64,000 nucleotides of DNA from Candidatus Mycoplasma haematohominis (GCF_902712995.1 NZ_CACTIB010000008.1:186001-250000), one strand, 5' to 3'. Positions 1 to 10,174 are shown, counted from the stretch's first letter. The notes: generated from the letters alone by a model not told the origin. Numbers and translations: made by a program.

Positions 1-262
1 TCTTACTAACAACACTACTTTTTCTGTTGCCTATAAAAAATTAAATGTTTCTTTAATTTCAAATGAAACTACTTTAAAAAATTTCCTGAAAGAAGCCTTT
101 GAAACTTATAAAGATCAAATACCTAATTTGATGATGAATATGCCTAAATTAGAGAGGTTAATAATCGGGGAATGTATGAAGAGATCTAAAGGGCAAGCGG
201 ATCCAAGTTTGCTTAAAAAATATTTTGATGAGATGATTGTGCAATTCATATCTAAAAAATAG
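1..262 (+). CDS. gatB: GatB, Asp/Glu-tRNA amidotransferase subunit B (3' end only)
   Basis: The gene enters from the left edge; only the last 86 residues are present. They match the C-terminal tail domain of GatB, with the characteristic stretch IIGECMKRSKGQADP near the end (family form: G.VMK.T+G+ANP). GatB is the kinase/transfer subunit of the GatCAB complex that converts Glu-tRNA(Gln) or Asp-tRNA(Asn) to the amide form in the cytoplasm; this C-terminal domain grips the misacylated tRNA. The stop lies 19 bases before tsf, so the two are probably co-transcribed. Identification rests on the tail only. Confidence 0.85.
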   Translation, partial: LTNNTTFSVAYKKLNVSLISNETTLKNFLKEAFETYKDQIPNLMMNMPKLERLIIGECMKRSKGQADPSLLKKYFDEMIVQFISKK

Positions 263-281
263 TTTTAAAATTAGTTTTATT

Positions 282-1112
282 ATGGCTATAGATAAAGATT
301 TAATACTTAAGTTAAGAAACGTTAGTCAAGCTGGTTTTGCTGATTGCAAGAAAGCTTTGGAAGAAAACAATAATGATTTGGATGCTTCCATTAAGTGATT
401 AAGAAGCAAGGGAATCGCTAAAGCTAATAATAAAAATGCTCTTAAGGATGCTAAGGAAGGTGGAACATGAGCAAAAAAAGATGATAATGGTGTAGTTATA
501 TTGGAATTAAATTCTGAAACAGATTTCACCGCAAATAATAGTGAATTTTCTAAATTGGCGGAAGGAATTGCTAATGTAATTTTGGAATCCAAAACAACAG
601 ATAGAGAAACCATTTTGCAGTTGGAAATGGAAAATGGCGAGACGGTTAATAATAATTGTTTGCATCTGTCTTCTATTACTGGAGAGAAGATAGTTTTGAC
701 TAGAGTTAGATATTTTGCGTTGTCAGATAATGAATCTGCGGCTTGTTATAGGCACAATAATGGAAAGATTTCCACTGTTATTGTGTTTGATAAGAAGTTG
801 CCGGATAGCGAAATAGCTGGTTTAGCTGTTCATTATGCTGCTAATAATCCTAGATTTATTACTGAATCAGAAGTTGATTCTTCATGAATTAATGATGAGA
901 AAGAAATTATTTTGGAGGCTTTAAAGAAAGAGAATAAACCAGAACAGTTTCATGCAAAGATAGTAGAGGAGAGAATCAAGAAACTTATAGCTCAGAGCAC
1001 TTTTGTAGAACAGAATTATCTTTATGATCAAACTAAAACTGTAAGAGATGTTCTTGCAAGTTTAGGAACTTCTATTAGGAAAGCTGTTTATTATGGTCTA
1101 GGCGGAGCTTAG
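282..1112 (+). CDS. tsf: Elongation factor Ts
   Basis: 276 residues, the usual length. EF-Ts exchanges GDP for GTP on EF-Tu. The N-terminal UBA-like module (RNVSQAGFADCKKALEE) and the TDF.AN.SEF core motif (ETDFTANNSEF, about residue 79 onwards) are clear. Three in-frame TGA codons fall at conserved Trp-type positions (about residues 39, 64 and 201), supporting code 4. The start is the ATG that gives MAIDKDLILKLR, the normal EF-Ts beginning. Its last four bases overlap the end of the convergent smpB. rpsB, the usual neighbour, is not here; gatB precedes it instead. Confidence 0.95.
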
Positions 1113-1522
1113 AAGTATTTCATTTTCTTATCGTCTTTTCTTTTTATAGTTTCTAATTTTTGTTTGTTAGTGTAATTTAGTCGTTTTACTAACATTAGTT
1201 TGACTTTTATTTTGTGATTCTTTAAATATAGATTTTCAGGTATCATCAGGTATTTTTTTTCTTTGACTGTTCTTATTATTCGGTCTATTTCGTATCTATT
1301 TAGGAGTAGCTTTATAGATTTTCCTGGTATTAGACCTTTTAATCAAAGTTCATTTTTTTGAATTCATCCATAACTACCATTTAGAGATACCCTGTAATTT
1401 ATTATCTTTTTTATTGAATCGCTATCTAGAACTAGCCCACATTCGTATTTATCAAAAGATTGATAGAATCTCGAATTTTTTTTGTTATTTAATAATTCTT
1501 TTGTTTTGTCATATTTCTTCAT
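1109..1522 (-). CDS. smpB: SmpB, tmRNA-binding protein
   Basis: 137 residues. SmpB delivers tmRNA to stalled ribosomes. Visible family features: an N-terminal region with FDKYECGLVLDSDSIKKI, then YGWIQKNEL, a LLLNRYEIDRII segment, the IPENLYLKNHKIKVKL strand pair, and a basic C-terminal tail (KQKLETIKRKDDKKMKYF) that in the family enters the decoding centre. Two TGA codons encode Trp. The ATG lies immediately after the rnr stop codon with no gap, the common rnr-smpB coupling in Firmicutes-type genomes. The 3' end overlaps tsf by four bases, leaving no room for a terminator between the convergent genes. Confidence 0.93.
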
Positions 1523-3415
1523 CTAAAGAATCTTCACTAATTTAAATTCTTTGCTATTGTAAATAGGTCTTACAAGTAATGCCCCTCCTAACTTTAATGA
1601 TTCTTTGTATTTAACAAAACCTTCTACGTTTAAATCATCTAATCTTACGAATCCACCAGCTTTAGCAGGAGATATAACCTTGGCTTTAAATACTTGTTCA
1701 AGTTTTTGATTTAGGAATTGCATTATTTTGTTGTTTTCTATTGTTCTGCCTATTTCAGTAGCCTCTATTTCTTTTGCTGTGCAGTGTTTTGACATTTCGT
1801 CTAATTCTTTGTAAATTGGATCTGAGCTATTTTTAGGGACTGGATTTTTTTCAAATAGATATTTCCATAACATTCTGTGAACTAATGTATCTGGATATCT
1901 TCTAATTGGAGATGTGAAGTGTAAATAGTGTTGTAGGTTTAAACCAAAATGACCTAAATTTGTTATTGAATATTTAGCTTTTTGAAGCGATCTAAGAAGA
2001 AGAGTGCTGATTATTTCTAACAGAGGATGATTTTTGTTGTCTTCAAATCACCTATGAATAGCTTTTTGTGTTATTCCTTCTGACGGCAATTGTTGAATTT
2101 TGAATCCTAATTTTTCTACTTCTTGTATGAAATTAATTACTTTGCTTGGTTCAGGTCTTTCGTGAATACGATAAACAGCAGGAATTTTCTTATCTTCGCA
2201 TATTCTGGCTATATTTTCATTTGTGAGAATCATGAAATTTTCTATCATGATTTGCGCTTCTCTTCTTACGTATTTATTTATGGAGATTATCTTTTTGTCA
2301 TCATTTAATTGAATTTTTAGATCTGTACTTTCTATTGAAACATAACCTTTAGAAATTCTTGCTTTTTCTATTTCTCTATATAGAGCTAACCCATTTCTTA
2401 AAGATTCTCTAATTATTGGTTTTTCGTTGCTTAGGTCTGTTTTTTCTTCAAAGAAATTATTTACCTCTTCATATGTAAATCTTTTATGAGATTTGATGAT
2501 GCCTGGAGTTACTTTTGTGTCTTTTCAAGATCATTCTCCTTTGGCATTTGTCAAAATTTCTACAACTATTGCGCATCTTTCTTCGTGTGGCACTAATGAA
2601 CAAAAACAATTACATAACTTTTCTGGAAGCATAGGAACTACTTCGTCAAGAAAGTAGATAGAAGTTGCTCTATGAGACGCTTCTTCTATTAGAGAAGGGG
2701 AGTTTTTTATATAACTCCAAACATCAGCTATAGCAACGTATAAACGATAATTTTGACCTTCTTTTAAGACTGCTATAGCATCATCAAAATCTTTTGAGTT
2801 TTTAGGGTCTATAGTTACAAAAGGGATGTGTGTGAAATCTTGTCTTTCAGGGTCTTTTCTGTGCCCTTCTATGTCTAATTGAATGTTTTTTGTTTCTTGT
2901 TCTGTCTTCTCTGAAAATTTTTGACTTACTCCGTAATCTTCTAGAACTGAAGTTATATCTATTCCTGGGTCTTCTTGGCTACCTATTTTTTGGACTATTT
3001 CTCCTTCTAGATTGTCTAGTTGAAAATTAGTTAGTTTTATTTTTAGTTTTGAACCTATTGAGTGTTCGTTTTTAGGTATCGTAACTACTCTATTTAGTCT
3101 TTGATTGTCTAAAAGAATAAAGGCTTTATCTTCTTCTTGGTATATTAAAGAACCTACAAAGTATATCTTGGCTCTCTCTATTATTTTCGTTATCTTGGCT
3201 TCAAATCTTGTTTTGCAGTCTTCTGGATTATCGATATTTTCAAGTACTACATATTCAACAATATCTTTGTTTAAAGCTGTATTTATGTTGTCTCATCGAA
3301 CATATAAATCAGTTCCTTCTATAAAGCCATAGTTATCTTGACTTTTAAAAGCACCAACTAGTCTTTGATCGGATGCTAACCTTTGAGCACTTCTAGGATT
3401 TTTTGGATTCTTCAA
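1523..3415 (-). CDS. rnr: Ribonuclease R
   Basis: 630 residues, somewhat short for RNase R. It is a processive 3'-5' exoribonuclease that degrades structured RNA and works with tmRNA-SmpB. The RNB-domain signature is visible as HFGLNLQHYLHFTSPIRRYP followed by VHR. A short S1-like end follows (KAKVISPAKAGGFVRL to the stop). The frame opens directly after the secG stop (TAA TAC TTG AAG), so the start is the TTG at 3415; the cold-shock-type N-terminus is therefore minimal. secG-rnr-smpB form one leftward operon with 3-base or zero spacing. I did not check every codon of the central third, but the flanking frame is consistent. Confidence 0.93.
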
Positions 3416-3418
3416 GTA

Positions 3419-3652
3419 TTATTTATTGCTTTTGCTATGCAATATAGTAAAAATAATTATTAGTATTATTATCATGAACATTAGGATTCTCATTATCTTT
3501 ACAAACCCATAATCCTTGGTTTTCTTGAAAATTTCTAGGTCATGGCCTGAAAGAGCTGCTAAACCTCCTGTAGAGCCCGAATTTGAGAGTAATAAACCTA
3601 TAATTAAAGCCAGGATTCCTAATACGTAAATAGCTGTTTGATAAAACTCCAT
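3419..3652 (-). CDS. secG: SecG, protein translocase subunit
   Basis: 77 residues with two hydrophobic segments (residues about 7-24 and 55-72) separated by the polar loop GSTGGLAALSGHDLEIFKKTKD, the standard SecG topology and the typical G/S-rich loop. SecG assists SecYE in export across the membrane. It is first in the leftward secG-rnr-smpB operon, an arrangement widely conserved in low-GC Gram-positive relatives. Its start is only 18 bases from the rightward gene at 3671. Confidence 0.88.
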   Translation of the reverse strand: MEFYQTAIYVLGILALIIGLLLSNSGSTGGLAALSGHDLEIFKKTKDYGFVKIMRILMFMIIILIIIFTILHSKSNK

Positions 3653-3670
3653 GATTTAAATTTTATTTTT

Positions 3671-3835
3671 ATGAATAATAAAAGGAAGAAAGTTTGCCTT
3701 AATTGCAAAGGGAATTGAGAAGCGTGTCATGGCTATAAATGTTTATGTGTAGATGGTGCGTGTTGTGATACAGAAGAAGATAGATTAAATAATATGAAAC
3801 ACATGGCTTTTAGTTATGAAGAAGTAGAAGAATAA
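3671..3835 (+). CDS. Small Cys-rich protein of unknown function
   Basis: 54 residues: lysine-rich start (MNNKRKKVCLNCKGN), then cysteines at positions 9, 12, 19, 24, 26, 31 and 32, and an acidic tail. One TGA codon is Trp. The CxxC pair and the CLC and CC groups suggest a metal-binding fold, but no family was recognised. Support for it being real: it begins with ATG just after a short divergent spacer, and its TAA overlaps the ATG of the next gene (TAATG), the coupling used throughout this window. It is not related in any obvious way to the larger Cys-rich proteins at 57-61 kb. Confidence 0.6.
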
Positions 3836-4320
3836 TGTTTTACCTAATTAACAAGTGGTTATTCATAATATCTGCAAAAAGATTAATAAAGCAATACAGA
3901 GCTTGCTTTTCTGAATCTAGAAGTAAGCGTATATCAAAACGAGCTAAGGACATAGATGGATATTTGATTAAGTTAATTCAAGAGGTTTCTCAGGCTGGTG
4001 AATTTGCTGTTTCTTTTATGATTGATCAGAATCATAAAAATGATTTGCTGAATAAATTATCAGAAGATATAAAGGATAAATCTAAGGATTTTAGCGAAGC
4101 TTCTGCTGATACGGAAGATTCAAAAAAAGATTTTTTTGCGCCAGAAACAACTCTTTTGATTACTACTCCTGAATCGGAATTACTTATGGGATTTGATATT
4201 GAATCTGAGGATTCTATTTATAGAACTATTTCTACTGTTAAAGAGGATGCTGATAAAGCTTTAAATGATTTAAGGATTAAATTTGGAGGGGAAGCAGATA
4301 TAGACGGCGATTCTGTATAG
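3835..4320 (+). CDS. Hypothetical protein, acidic C-terminal half
   Basis: 161 residues, not recognised. The N-terminus is moderately hydrophobic and basic (MFYLINKWLFIISAKRLIKQY), which could lie against the membrane or be a weak anchor. It is followed by a helical basic stretch and a long acidic, Ser/Asp-rich second half (NKLSEDIKDKSKDFSEASAD and onward to GEADIDGDSV). No TGA codon is present. It starts inside the stop of the Cys-rich 54-residue gene and is followed by ybeY, so it probably belongs to the same rightward transcript. No function is proposed. Confidence 0.55.
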   Translation: MFYLINKWLFIISAKRLIKQYRACFSESRSKRISKRAKDIDGYLIKLIQEVSQAGEFAVSFMIDQNHKNDLLNKLSEDIKDKSKDFSEASADTEDSKKDFFAPETTLLITTPESELLMGFDIESEDSIYRTISTVKEDADKALNDLRIKFGGEADIDGDSV

Positions 4321-4351
4321 TTGATTTATTAATACGTCAGTTACTCCATTA

Positions 4352-4753
4352 TTGGAGATAAATAATAAAAGTAAGTTCGATTTACCTAATCAATTGGATA
4401 ACTATCTCGAAAGAATATTTCTAATTTTTTTAAATAGATTCAATTTAATAAATAGAAAATTGTTTGTAGAAATAGGAATATTTGAAGCAGATGTTATTAG
4501 AAAATTAAATAAGAGATATAGAGGTAAAGATTTAGAAACCGATGTTCTTAGTTTTCCTATGGAACCTCAATCAGGAGAGAAATTGTTGGGGGCAGTGTAT
4601 TTTTGTTACTCAATAATAGAAAATAAATATGAGGACGTATTATTTGGATTTTGTTTTTTATTTGCGCATAGCTTATTGCATTTAATAGGTTATGAGCACA
4701 ACGAAGAAATGTTTTCTATTCAAGATGAGATAATTAGAGAGGTGTTTGAATAG
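4352..4753 (+). CDS. ybeY: YbeY, endoribonuclease / 16S rRNA maturation factor
   Basis: 133 residues. The zinc-binding triad motif HxxxHxxxxxH is present as HSLLHLIGYEH near residue 109, preceded by the family's ...ETDVLSFP block (position about 67-74) and followed by E.F..QDEII. YbeY acts in 16S rRNA 3'-end processing and ribosome quality control. The first usable in-frame start is TTG at 4352; no clear Shine-Dalgarno site is seen. The stop overlaps the GTG of the next gene (TAGTG). Confidence 0.9.
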   Translation: MEINNKSKFDLPNQLDNYLERIFLIFLNRFNLINRKLFVEIGIFEADVIRKLNKRYRGKDLETDVLSFPMEPQSGEKLLGAVYFCYSIIENKYEDVLFGFCFLFAHSLLHLIGYEHNEEMFSIQDEIIREVFE

Positions 4754-6525
4754 TGAAAGAATTTGAGAGAATAGCTAATTTATTTAGCAATAGATCGAGG
4801 TTTGAGCAATGGTCAAAAATAGAGAGAGCTTTTATTAAGTTTATTTTTAGGCAAAAAGATAGGAAAAGTTGGCCAAAGTCTGAAGAATTATTGTTGGAAT
4901 GCAAGGTAGATCCGTTTGAAGTTTTGGGTGTTTTAGAAAAGCATGAAAATGAACATAGCGCTTTCAAAGGAGTTGTTCTTTCTAAGTCTTCCCTTCTAAA
5001 TGATCCCAAATTTATATATGGTATAGATTACGCAGGTTTCGTTAATACGGGAAATTCTTTGTTAATTAAAGAATGAAATAATAATTTTTTTGTAAAAATA
5101 AAAGAGGTACAGAAAAAGTTAAAAGAAATAGCTTTTGAGTATAAGGAATTAGTTCAAATAGGAAGGACACACGGAGTACATGGAGAACCAACATCTTTCG
5201 GATACAGATTTGCAATCACTTACAACGACGTTTATCGCTGCTTGGATGCAATTTGTGATATGAGAAAATTTCTTGAAGTGGTTGTATTCGACTTTGATTC
5301 GTTATTTGATCCTTCAAATGGTTTGGAGTTGCAGACCTTTATAGCCGAAGAATTAGGACTTTTTTACGATACTGGTAATAGTTACAGAGTACATAGAGGA
5401 AGGTATTTAACTTATTTGGGTCATTTAAACGGATTGGCTCAAATCATCAACAAGCAAGTTTTGGATTTGAAGATGATGGGTTCTAAAGAGATAGGAGAAA
5501 TTAAATTAGATGGTTCTTTGATAAGCGCTTTATCTAAGATTGAGCTTAGTGCTAAGTTGATAAATGAGCATCTGTTTGGATATGAAAGTTTGGGAGATGC
5601 TATCAGTTTGAATAGTGAATGTTTTATTAAGCAAAGTGAAGACTATTTATATGGAATCATGAGAGAAACATGACTTTTAATAAATAGGTATTTATTTGTT
5701 CTTGAAAATTTGGTTGTAGATAAAGAGAAGGTAAGTAGAAATATATTGAAGTCAGGAGAGTCTGTGTACTCTCAAAAGGTTTTGAATCATCTAATTAAAA
5801 AGACAGGTTTAAGTAGAAAAATTATTGCAGAAGATTTGAAGATGGTTGTTTCTTCTGTCGGAAATCAAACCTTTAGAGAGGCGTTGTCCAAATCAAGATA
5901 CGCGCGTTATTTTTCAAAAGATGAATTTGATGTTATGTTTGATAGGGAAAGTTATTTAGTAAATATAGACCAGATTTATAAGAGAATTTTTGCTTCTGAA
6001 TTTAAAGCTATAGCACTTAAAAAAGTTGTATGACATGAATGGGAGATTCATGATGCAATCGAAAGACTCGCTGTTGTTCTAAATAAGGAGTATGTTGGTT
6101 CTAAATTACCTATTGTCTTAGTCGCTTTTGCGGAGAGATCATTGGTATTTTTGGGGCATTTAATGTTGAAGTTAAATTTCCCAGTAACCTTAATGACATT
6201 TCCGCATAAGAGAGAAGATTTAGAAATTTCTGATATCAATTGCGATTTCGATTTAATTAGAAATCGAAGAATGTTGATTGTTGATTTCTTGATTCATAAA
6301 GAATCTAATTTGGATAACTTTATAGATAAATTGACTAGAAAGGTTACTCTGACAGATGTTAAGATTTGCGCTTTACTTAAGTTTAAGGATGTTACAGATG
6401 AATATTTTGTTGTAAATTGGAGCGCTATTGAATGCGAACCAGATGATTTTTATGCGGGCTTTGGAAAGGATTGTGGTAGTAGTGATTCATGTAGACATTT
6501 ACCAGACATAGGAATAACTATCTAG
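4753..6525 (+). CDS. PurB-like / Hpt-like fusion protein
   Basis: One uninterrupted 590-residue frame (TGA as Trp) holds two domains. Residues about 1-425 match adenylosuccinate lyase: KHENEHSAFKGVV, NTGNSLLIKEW, the active-site block IGRTHGVHGEP at 136-146, and a C-terminal ...LVNIDQIYKRIF. Residues about 427-590 match hypoxanthine/guanine phosphoribosyltransferase: KLPIVLVAF, KLNFPVTLMTF, and the closing FYAGFGKD...RHLPDIGI at 566 onward. The mobile PurB signature loop (normally SSAMPxKxNP) aligns with DGSLISALSKIEL at 253, and the Hpt PRPP-binding motif (normally DDI.DTG.T) aligns with VDFLIHKESNL at 510, so both catalytic motifs look lost. GTG start overlaps the ybeY stop. Function as purine-salvage enzymes is therefore uncertain; a structural or degenerate role is possible. 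Confidence 0.75.
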
Positions 6526-7294
6526 TAATTAAAACTACTCTTAATAGATTGTTTAGATCTTTTATAAATTCTATTTTTCACTCTGAATGTTTTATCTTTT
6601 GTCATTTTTTTTCGTGTAAGGAGCTGCATTCCAAAACTACTATTTTTCATTCCGAATTGTTTCTCATTCAGTTCAACATTTTTTCGTAGTGTTCTCAACC
6701 GTCTAGTTCTGCAAATAGAGCTAAAGGAGGATCATATTTAAGTATTTCTTTATCTATAGGATCTTTTTTTCCAACATAAGGAAAGTTTGCTGTAATTATT
6801 TGATATGAATTGTTTGTTAAATGTTCAAATCAATCTTCTTGGATAACTTTAGCATTTATTCTGTGTTTTTTTAGATTTATATTTATATTTTCTATAGCTT
6901 TATTACTTATATCTAGAAGAGTTCCTTGTAATTCTTTATGTTGTTTTAGAAGAGTAATGCCTATTGCTCCTGTTCCTGCGCAAATGTCTATGTATTTTCC
7001 TGTTAGGTGTTTTTTTTCTAGAATTTCAATTATTAGTTCTGTTTCATTTCTTGGGCAAAAAACATGGTCTATCAGAGTGAATTCTTGGTTATAAAAGTAA
7101 ACTTTTTTTAGTAATCTTTCTATTGGTTTCGGATCTTCAAAAAGCAACTTAAATTCTTCCAATGAGAAATCTATTTTGCAATTTTTATAAGTTAGATAAT
7201 CTAATGTATTTTTTATTTTTTTGGATAGGTGAAAAGTCAAGTCATATGCTTTTTTTGAAAAGTTGAATTTAAATAGCAGCTCCTGAAAAGTCAA
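6518..7294 (-). CDS. prmC: PrmC, release-factor glutamine methyltransferase
   Basis: 258 residues. PrmC methylates the Gln of the GGQ motif in RF1. The SAM-binding stretch IDICAGTGAIGI and the CPRNETELII block upstream (family PRPETE) are clear. The catalytic NPPY motif reads NFPY (ITANFPYVGKKDP), an unusual substitution; the downstream YDPPLALF (family EP..AL) is kept. Six TGA codons encode Trp. TTG start abuts the prfA stop, so it is translated with its own substrate gene. The 3' end overlaps the convergent PurB-Hpt gene by eight bases. Confidence 0.88.
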
Positions 7295-8383
7295 TTATTT
7301 AATCATGATTTCATTTAAGCTTTTTTCCGCTTGATCATTGTTTAATACCTCGTGAATTTCAGTTAAGTTACCTCCTAACATAATTTCATTTAATTTGTTT
7401 ATTGTTAAAGAAACTCTGTGATCTGTAATTCTGTTTTGTGGATAGTTATAAGTTCTTATTTTTTCGCTTCTACTTCCGCTTCCTACTTGTTTTCTGACCG
7501 CTTCATTTAATTCTTTAGTCAAAGCTTCTTGCTTTAATTCTCATAATTTAGATCTAAGCATTTTCATAGCAAATGCTCGGTTTTGAAGTTGCGATCGTTC
7601 CTGTTGACAAGCTACTATTATGCCAGTTGGCAAGTGAGTAATTCTTACTGAAGACTCGGTTTTATTAACGTGTTGTCCGCCTGCTCCACTTGCTCTATAA
7701 ACATCTATTCTTAGATCCGATGGTTCTATATTTATTTCTATTTCATCTTGTTCCGGCATAACGCTTACTGTTATTGTTGATGTATGCACTCTTCCTTTTG
7801 CTTCTGTTACAGGAACTCTTTGAACTCTATGCACTCCACTTTCAAACTTCATTTTGCTATAGACTTTATCTCCTGTTAAAGAAAAAGCTAGAAAATATAT
7901 GCCAGCTGAATTTTCGTGCACGTCCATAATCGTCAATTTCCATTTATTTAATTCTGAATATTTTTTGTAGACGTTGAATAAGTCTGCTACGAAAATAGAT
8001 GCTTCATCTCCTCCGGCAGCAGACCTCATTTCGATTATTACATTCTTTTCATCTAAAGGATCTTCTGGTATCAATAATTTTTGGAATTCAACTTCTAGTT
8101 CGTCTACTTTATTTTTTCCTGCATCTAGTTCTGTTTGAGCTAATTTAATTAATTCTGAGTTATTTTCTTTTTTTATTATCTCTAGACATTCATCTATATT
8201 TCTTAATTCTTTTTCATAGACAACAAATTTTTCAACTATTTTTTCTAATTTAGATAATTCTTTATTAATTCTTATTATTTCTTTGCTTTCTGTTTCTTTT
8301 TCTAACTGATTGTTAAGATCTTCATATTTTTTTTTGAACGACTTTAGCGTCTCATAAAGATGAGGATTTGCATAAGACGACAC
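7295..8383 (-). CDS. prfA: Peptide chain release factor 1
   Basis: 362 residues, the standard length. RF1 ends translation at UAA and UAG. The codon-recognition PxT tripeptide is seen as RVPVTEAKGRVHTS and the peptidyl-hydrolysis motif as GAGGQHVNKTES. One TGA is Trp (before ELKQEALTK). In a code-4 organism RF1 is the only class I release factor expected, and no RF2 is seen here. GTG start, two bases after the rpmE stop; prmC follows directly. Confidence 0.96.
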
Positions 8384-8385
8384 GT

Positions 8386-8628
8386 CTATCCTTTTTTATT
8401 TTGGATGTAATTCTTCCCTGCTGCAAATTTATCTTTTAGTTTTTCAGCAGGACCTAAACTTCTGTTTAAATTAGTTTGACCTAAATAGAATGGATGACAG
8501 TTTGAGCAAATATCTACATTTACTACCTCTTCTTGATGAGAGCTTAATATTTCGTATTGTTTTTTGCAAGAAGTGCAATTGAAACAAACTATTCTAGGAT
8601 CGAAATTTAATTTGTGTTTTTTGCCCAA
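8386..8628 (-). CDS. rpmE: Ribosomal protein L31
   Basis: 80 residues. Zinc-type L31: cysteines in CFNCTSCKKQ and a CSNCHPFYLGQ block match the bacterial L31 zinc site and the conserved HPFYTG-like motif. A basic C-terminal tail follows. TTG start (TTG GGC AAA AAA). First recognisable gene of the leftward rpmE-prfA-prmC operon, an order typical of mollicutes and other Firmicutes relatives. Confidence 0.9.
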   Translation of the reverse strand: MGKKHKLNFDPRIVCFNCTSCKKQYEILSSHQEEVVNVDICSNCHPFYLGQTNLNRSLGPAEKLKDKFAAGKNYIQNKKG

Positions 8629-8678
8629 GGTTAAATAATTAAATATATCTAAATTTTATTATTTAACTTTTTATATTC

Positions 8679-8912
8679 TTATAAATCTTTAATTTTGACG
8701 ATTTTTTCCTTAGTATTTTTCTTGTATTGTTCAAAGAATTCTTTTATTTTTTTGTTTACTTCTTTTTCGTTTGTAATTATTTTTTCATTTTGATCTAATC
8801 CCAATTTGAAATTATTTTTGAAGTCATTTTCTTTTAGTTCTTTATTTACTTGATCAAATTCATCAATTATGAAGCTGGCAATTATTTTGTAGCTTTTCTT
8901 TTTATTTTCCAT
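8679..8912 (-). CDS. Hypothetical small charged protein
   Basis: 77 residues from the ATG at 8912 (MENKKKSYKIIASFIIDEF); an in-frame GTG at 8933 would add seven residues. The protein is very rich in Lys, Glu and Asn, predicted mostly helical, with no Cys and no membrane segment. It was not recognised. It lies 50 bases upstream of rpmE on the same strand, so it may head that operon. Homology is needed to decide whether it is conserved. Confidence 0.5.
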   Translation of the reverse strand: MENKKKSYKIIASFIIDEFDQVNKELKENDFKNNFKLGLDQNEKIITNEKEVNKKIKEFFEQYKKNTKEKIVKIKDL

Positions 8913-9055
8913 TTGGTGTTTTCTAGCGAACACCTATTTTTTAAAAAGATTTTTTTGTATGCAAAATTTAAAAATAAAAGTTTTTACAGAAATGCTTTGG
9001 AATTTAATTTAAGTTAGTTTTTTTGTTGTTTATATTCCAAAAAAAATAGTTCAAA

Positions 9056-9118
9056 TTATTCGCTTCAATCTTCAAACTCGTCAAAATCTTCTTCTGGATC
9101 TCTTATTTCTAATTCCAT
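9056..9118 (-). CDS. Possible 20-residue acidic peptide
   Basis: An ATG placed directly after the stop of the kinase gene opens a short frame, MELEIRDPEEDFDEFEDWSE, with one TGA as Trp and a TAA stop. Nearly half of the residues are acidic. The exact stop-start juxtaposition is the same coupling used by real genes here, but such a short frame could also be chance. Confidence 0.25.
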
Positions 9119-10102
9119 CTATCTAACTAATTTATTTCTTACCTTTTCTTTTACTTCGTCATTCAGGCAAACACCTATTTTAGAAATTGCTTGGCCGGCC
9201 ATGATATTAGCGATTTCAACTGACTTTTCTAATGGATATCCGCTAAAGTATCCAAATAATAAACCCGCTGCAAAGCAATCTCCTGCTCCAGTTGTGTCAA
9301 CAACATTTTCTACGGCAGGTGCGTTCACGAACATTCTTTTACCTTTATAGATAATGTAACTTCCTTCTTTCCCTAATGTAACGGCTGCCAATTCAAAGTT
9401 TGATTTTTCTAGGTATTCAAGCATTTCTTCAATATCATTTTTGTCAAATAATTGCATAAATTCTTCACTTGTCCCAGTTACTATTGAGAAACAATTTATC
9501 GCTTGAAGAAGATTTTCTTTGTATCCAGGAACCTGAAAGATACTTGAAATAATTAATATAGTTTTTTTATTCAACTCTTTTGCTTTATGAGCTACCTTTT
9601 GAGCTAATCCATTAAGGGAAGCATTGCAGAAATGATAACCTTCAAAAAGAATTCCTTCTCAATCGTTAAGTATTTCTAGATCAAAAGGTTTGATGTATTC
9701 CTCGTGGGAAGCGCCAAAGATTGCAAACATTGTTCTTTGAGCATCGCTAGTGATACAAGCAACAACTTGCGTTGTGACCCCCCCAGGTTTAACAAAAGAT
9801 AAATTTTCTACGTTACAAGACTTTAAAGATTTTTCAACTATCTTGCCTGTTTCATCATCACCATACTGTCCAACTAAACCTACTCTGTAACCTAATATTC
9901 CAATTCCTCTAGCAACGTTTGAAGAAGAACCTCCGCAGTCAATAAATACAAATTCTAAATCTTTGGTTATGTTTGATATCTCTTCTTTGGTTAAAATAGC
10001 GTTGGAACCTTTTATAAGTTTATTTTTTTCTAAGAATGCATCCTCTACGAATGCATAGGAGTCAATTAGAGGATTCCCGAAACAAAGCAATCCTCTTGAC
10101 AT
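9119..10102 (-). CDS. PfkB-family kinase, probable adenosine/nucleoside kinase
   Basis: 327 residues. Ribokinase-fold signatures: GGSSSNVARGIGILG near residue 57 and the catalytic/anion-hole motif DTTGAGDCFAAGLLFGY near residue 270. The N-terminal VEDAFLEKNKLIKGSN and the central RTMFAIFGAS resemble adenosine kinases more than ribokinases or fructokinases, so phosphorylation of adenosine or a similar nucleoside is the likely reaction, which would fit purine salvage in a reduced genome. One TGA encodes Trp. A run of seven G on the coding strand (9778-9784) lies inside the gene without breaking the frame. Substrate is inferred, not shown. Confidence 0.82.
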
Positions 10103-10174
10103 AAAGGAAGTGGATATGTTAAATATTATAAAAGATCCCTTAGGGGTTTATTAATAAAATTTATTATGTAGTTT

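Noticed and set aside
7295..7541. Two separate genes for the halves of prfA
   Set aside because: The apparent break is a single in-frame TGA, read as Trp in this code; the protein is continuous and full length.
9056..9118. Possible conserved RNA polymerase or secretion accessory peptide
   Set aside because: The 20-residue acidic frame is too short to assign; it is listed only as a low-confidence ORF.
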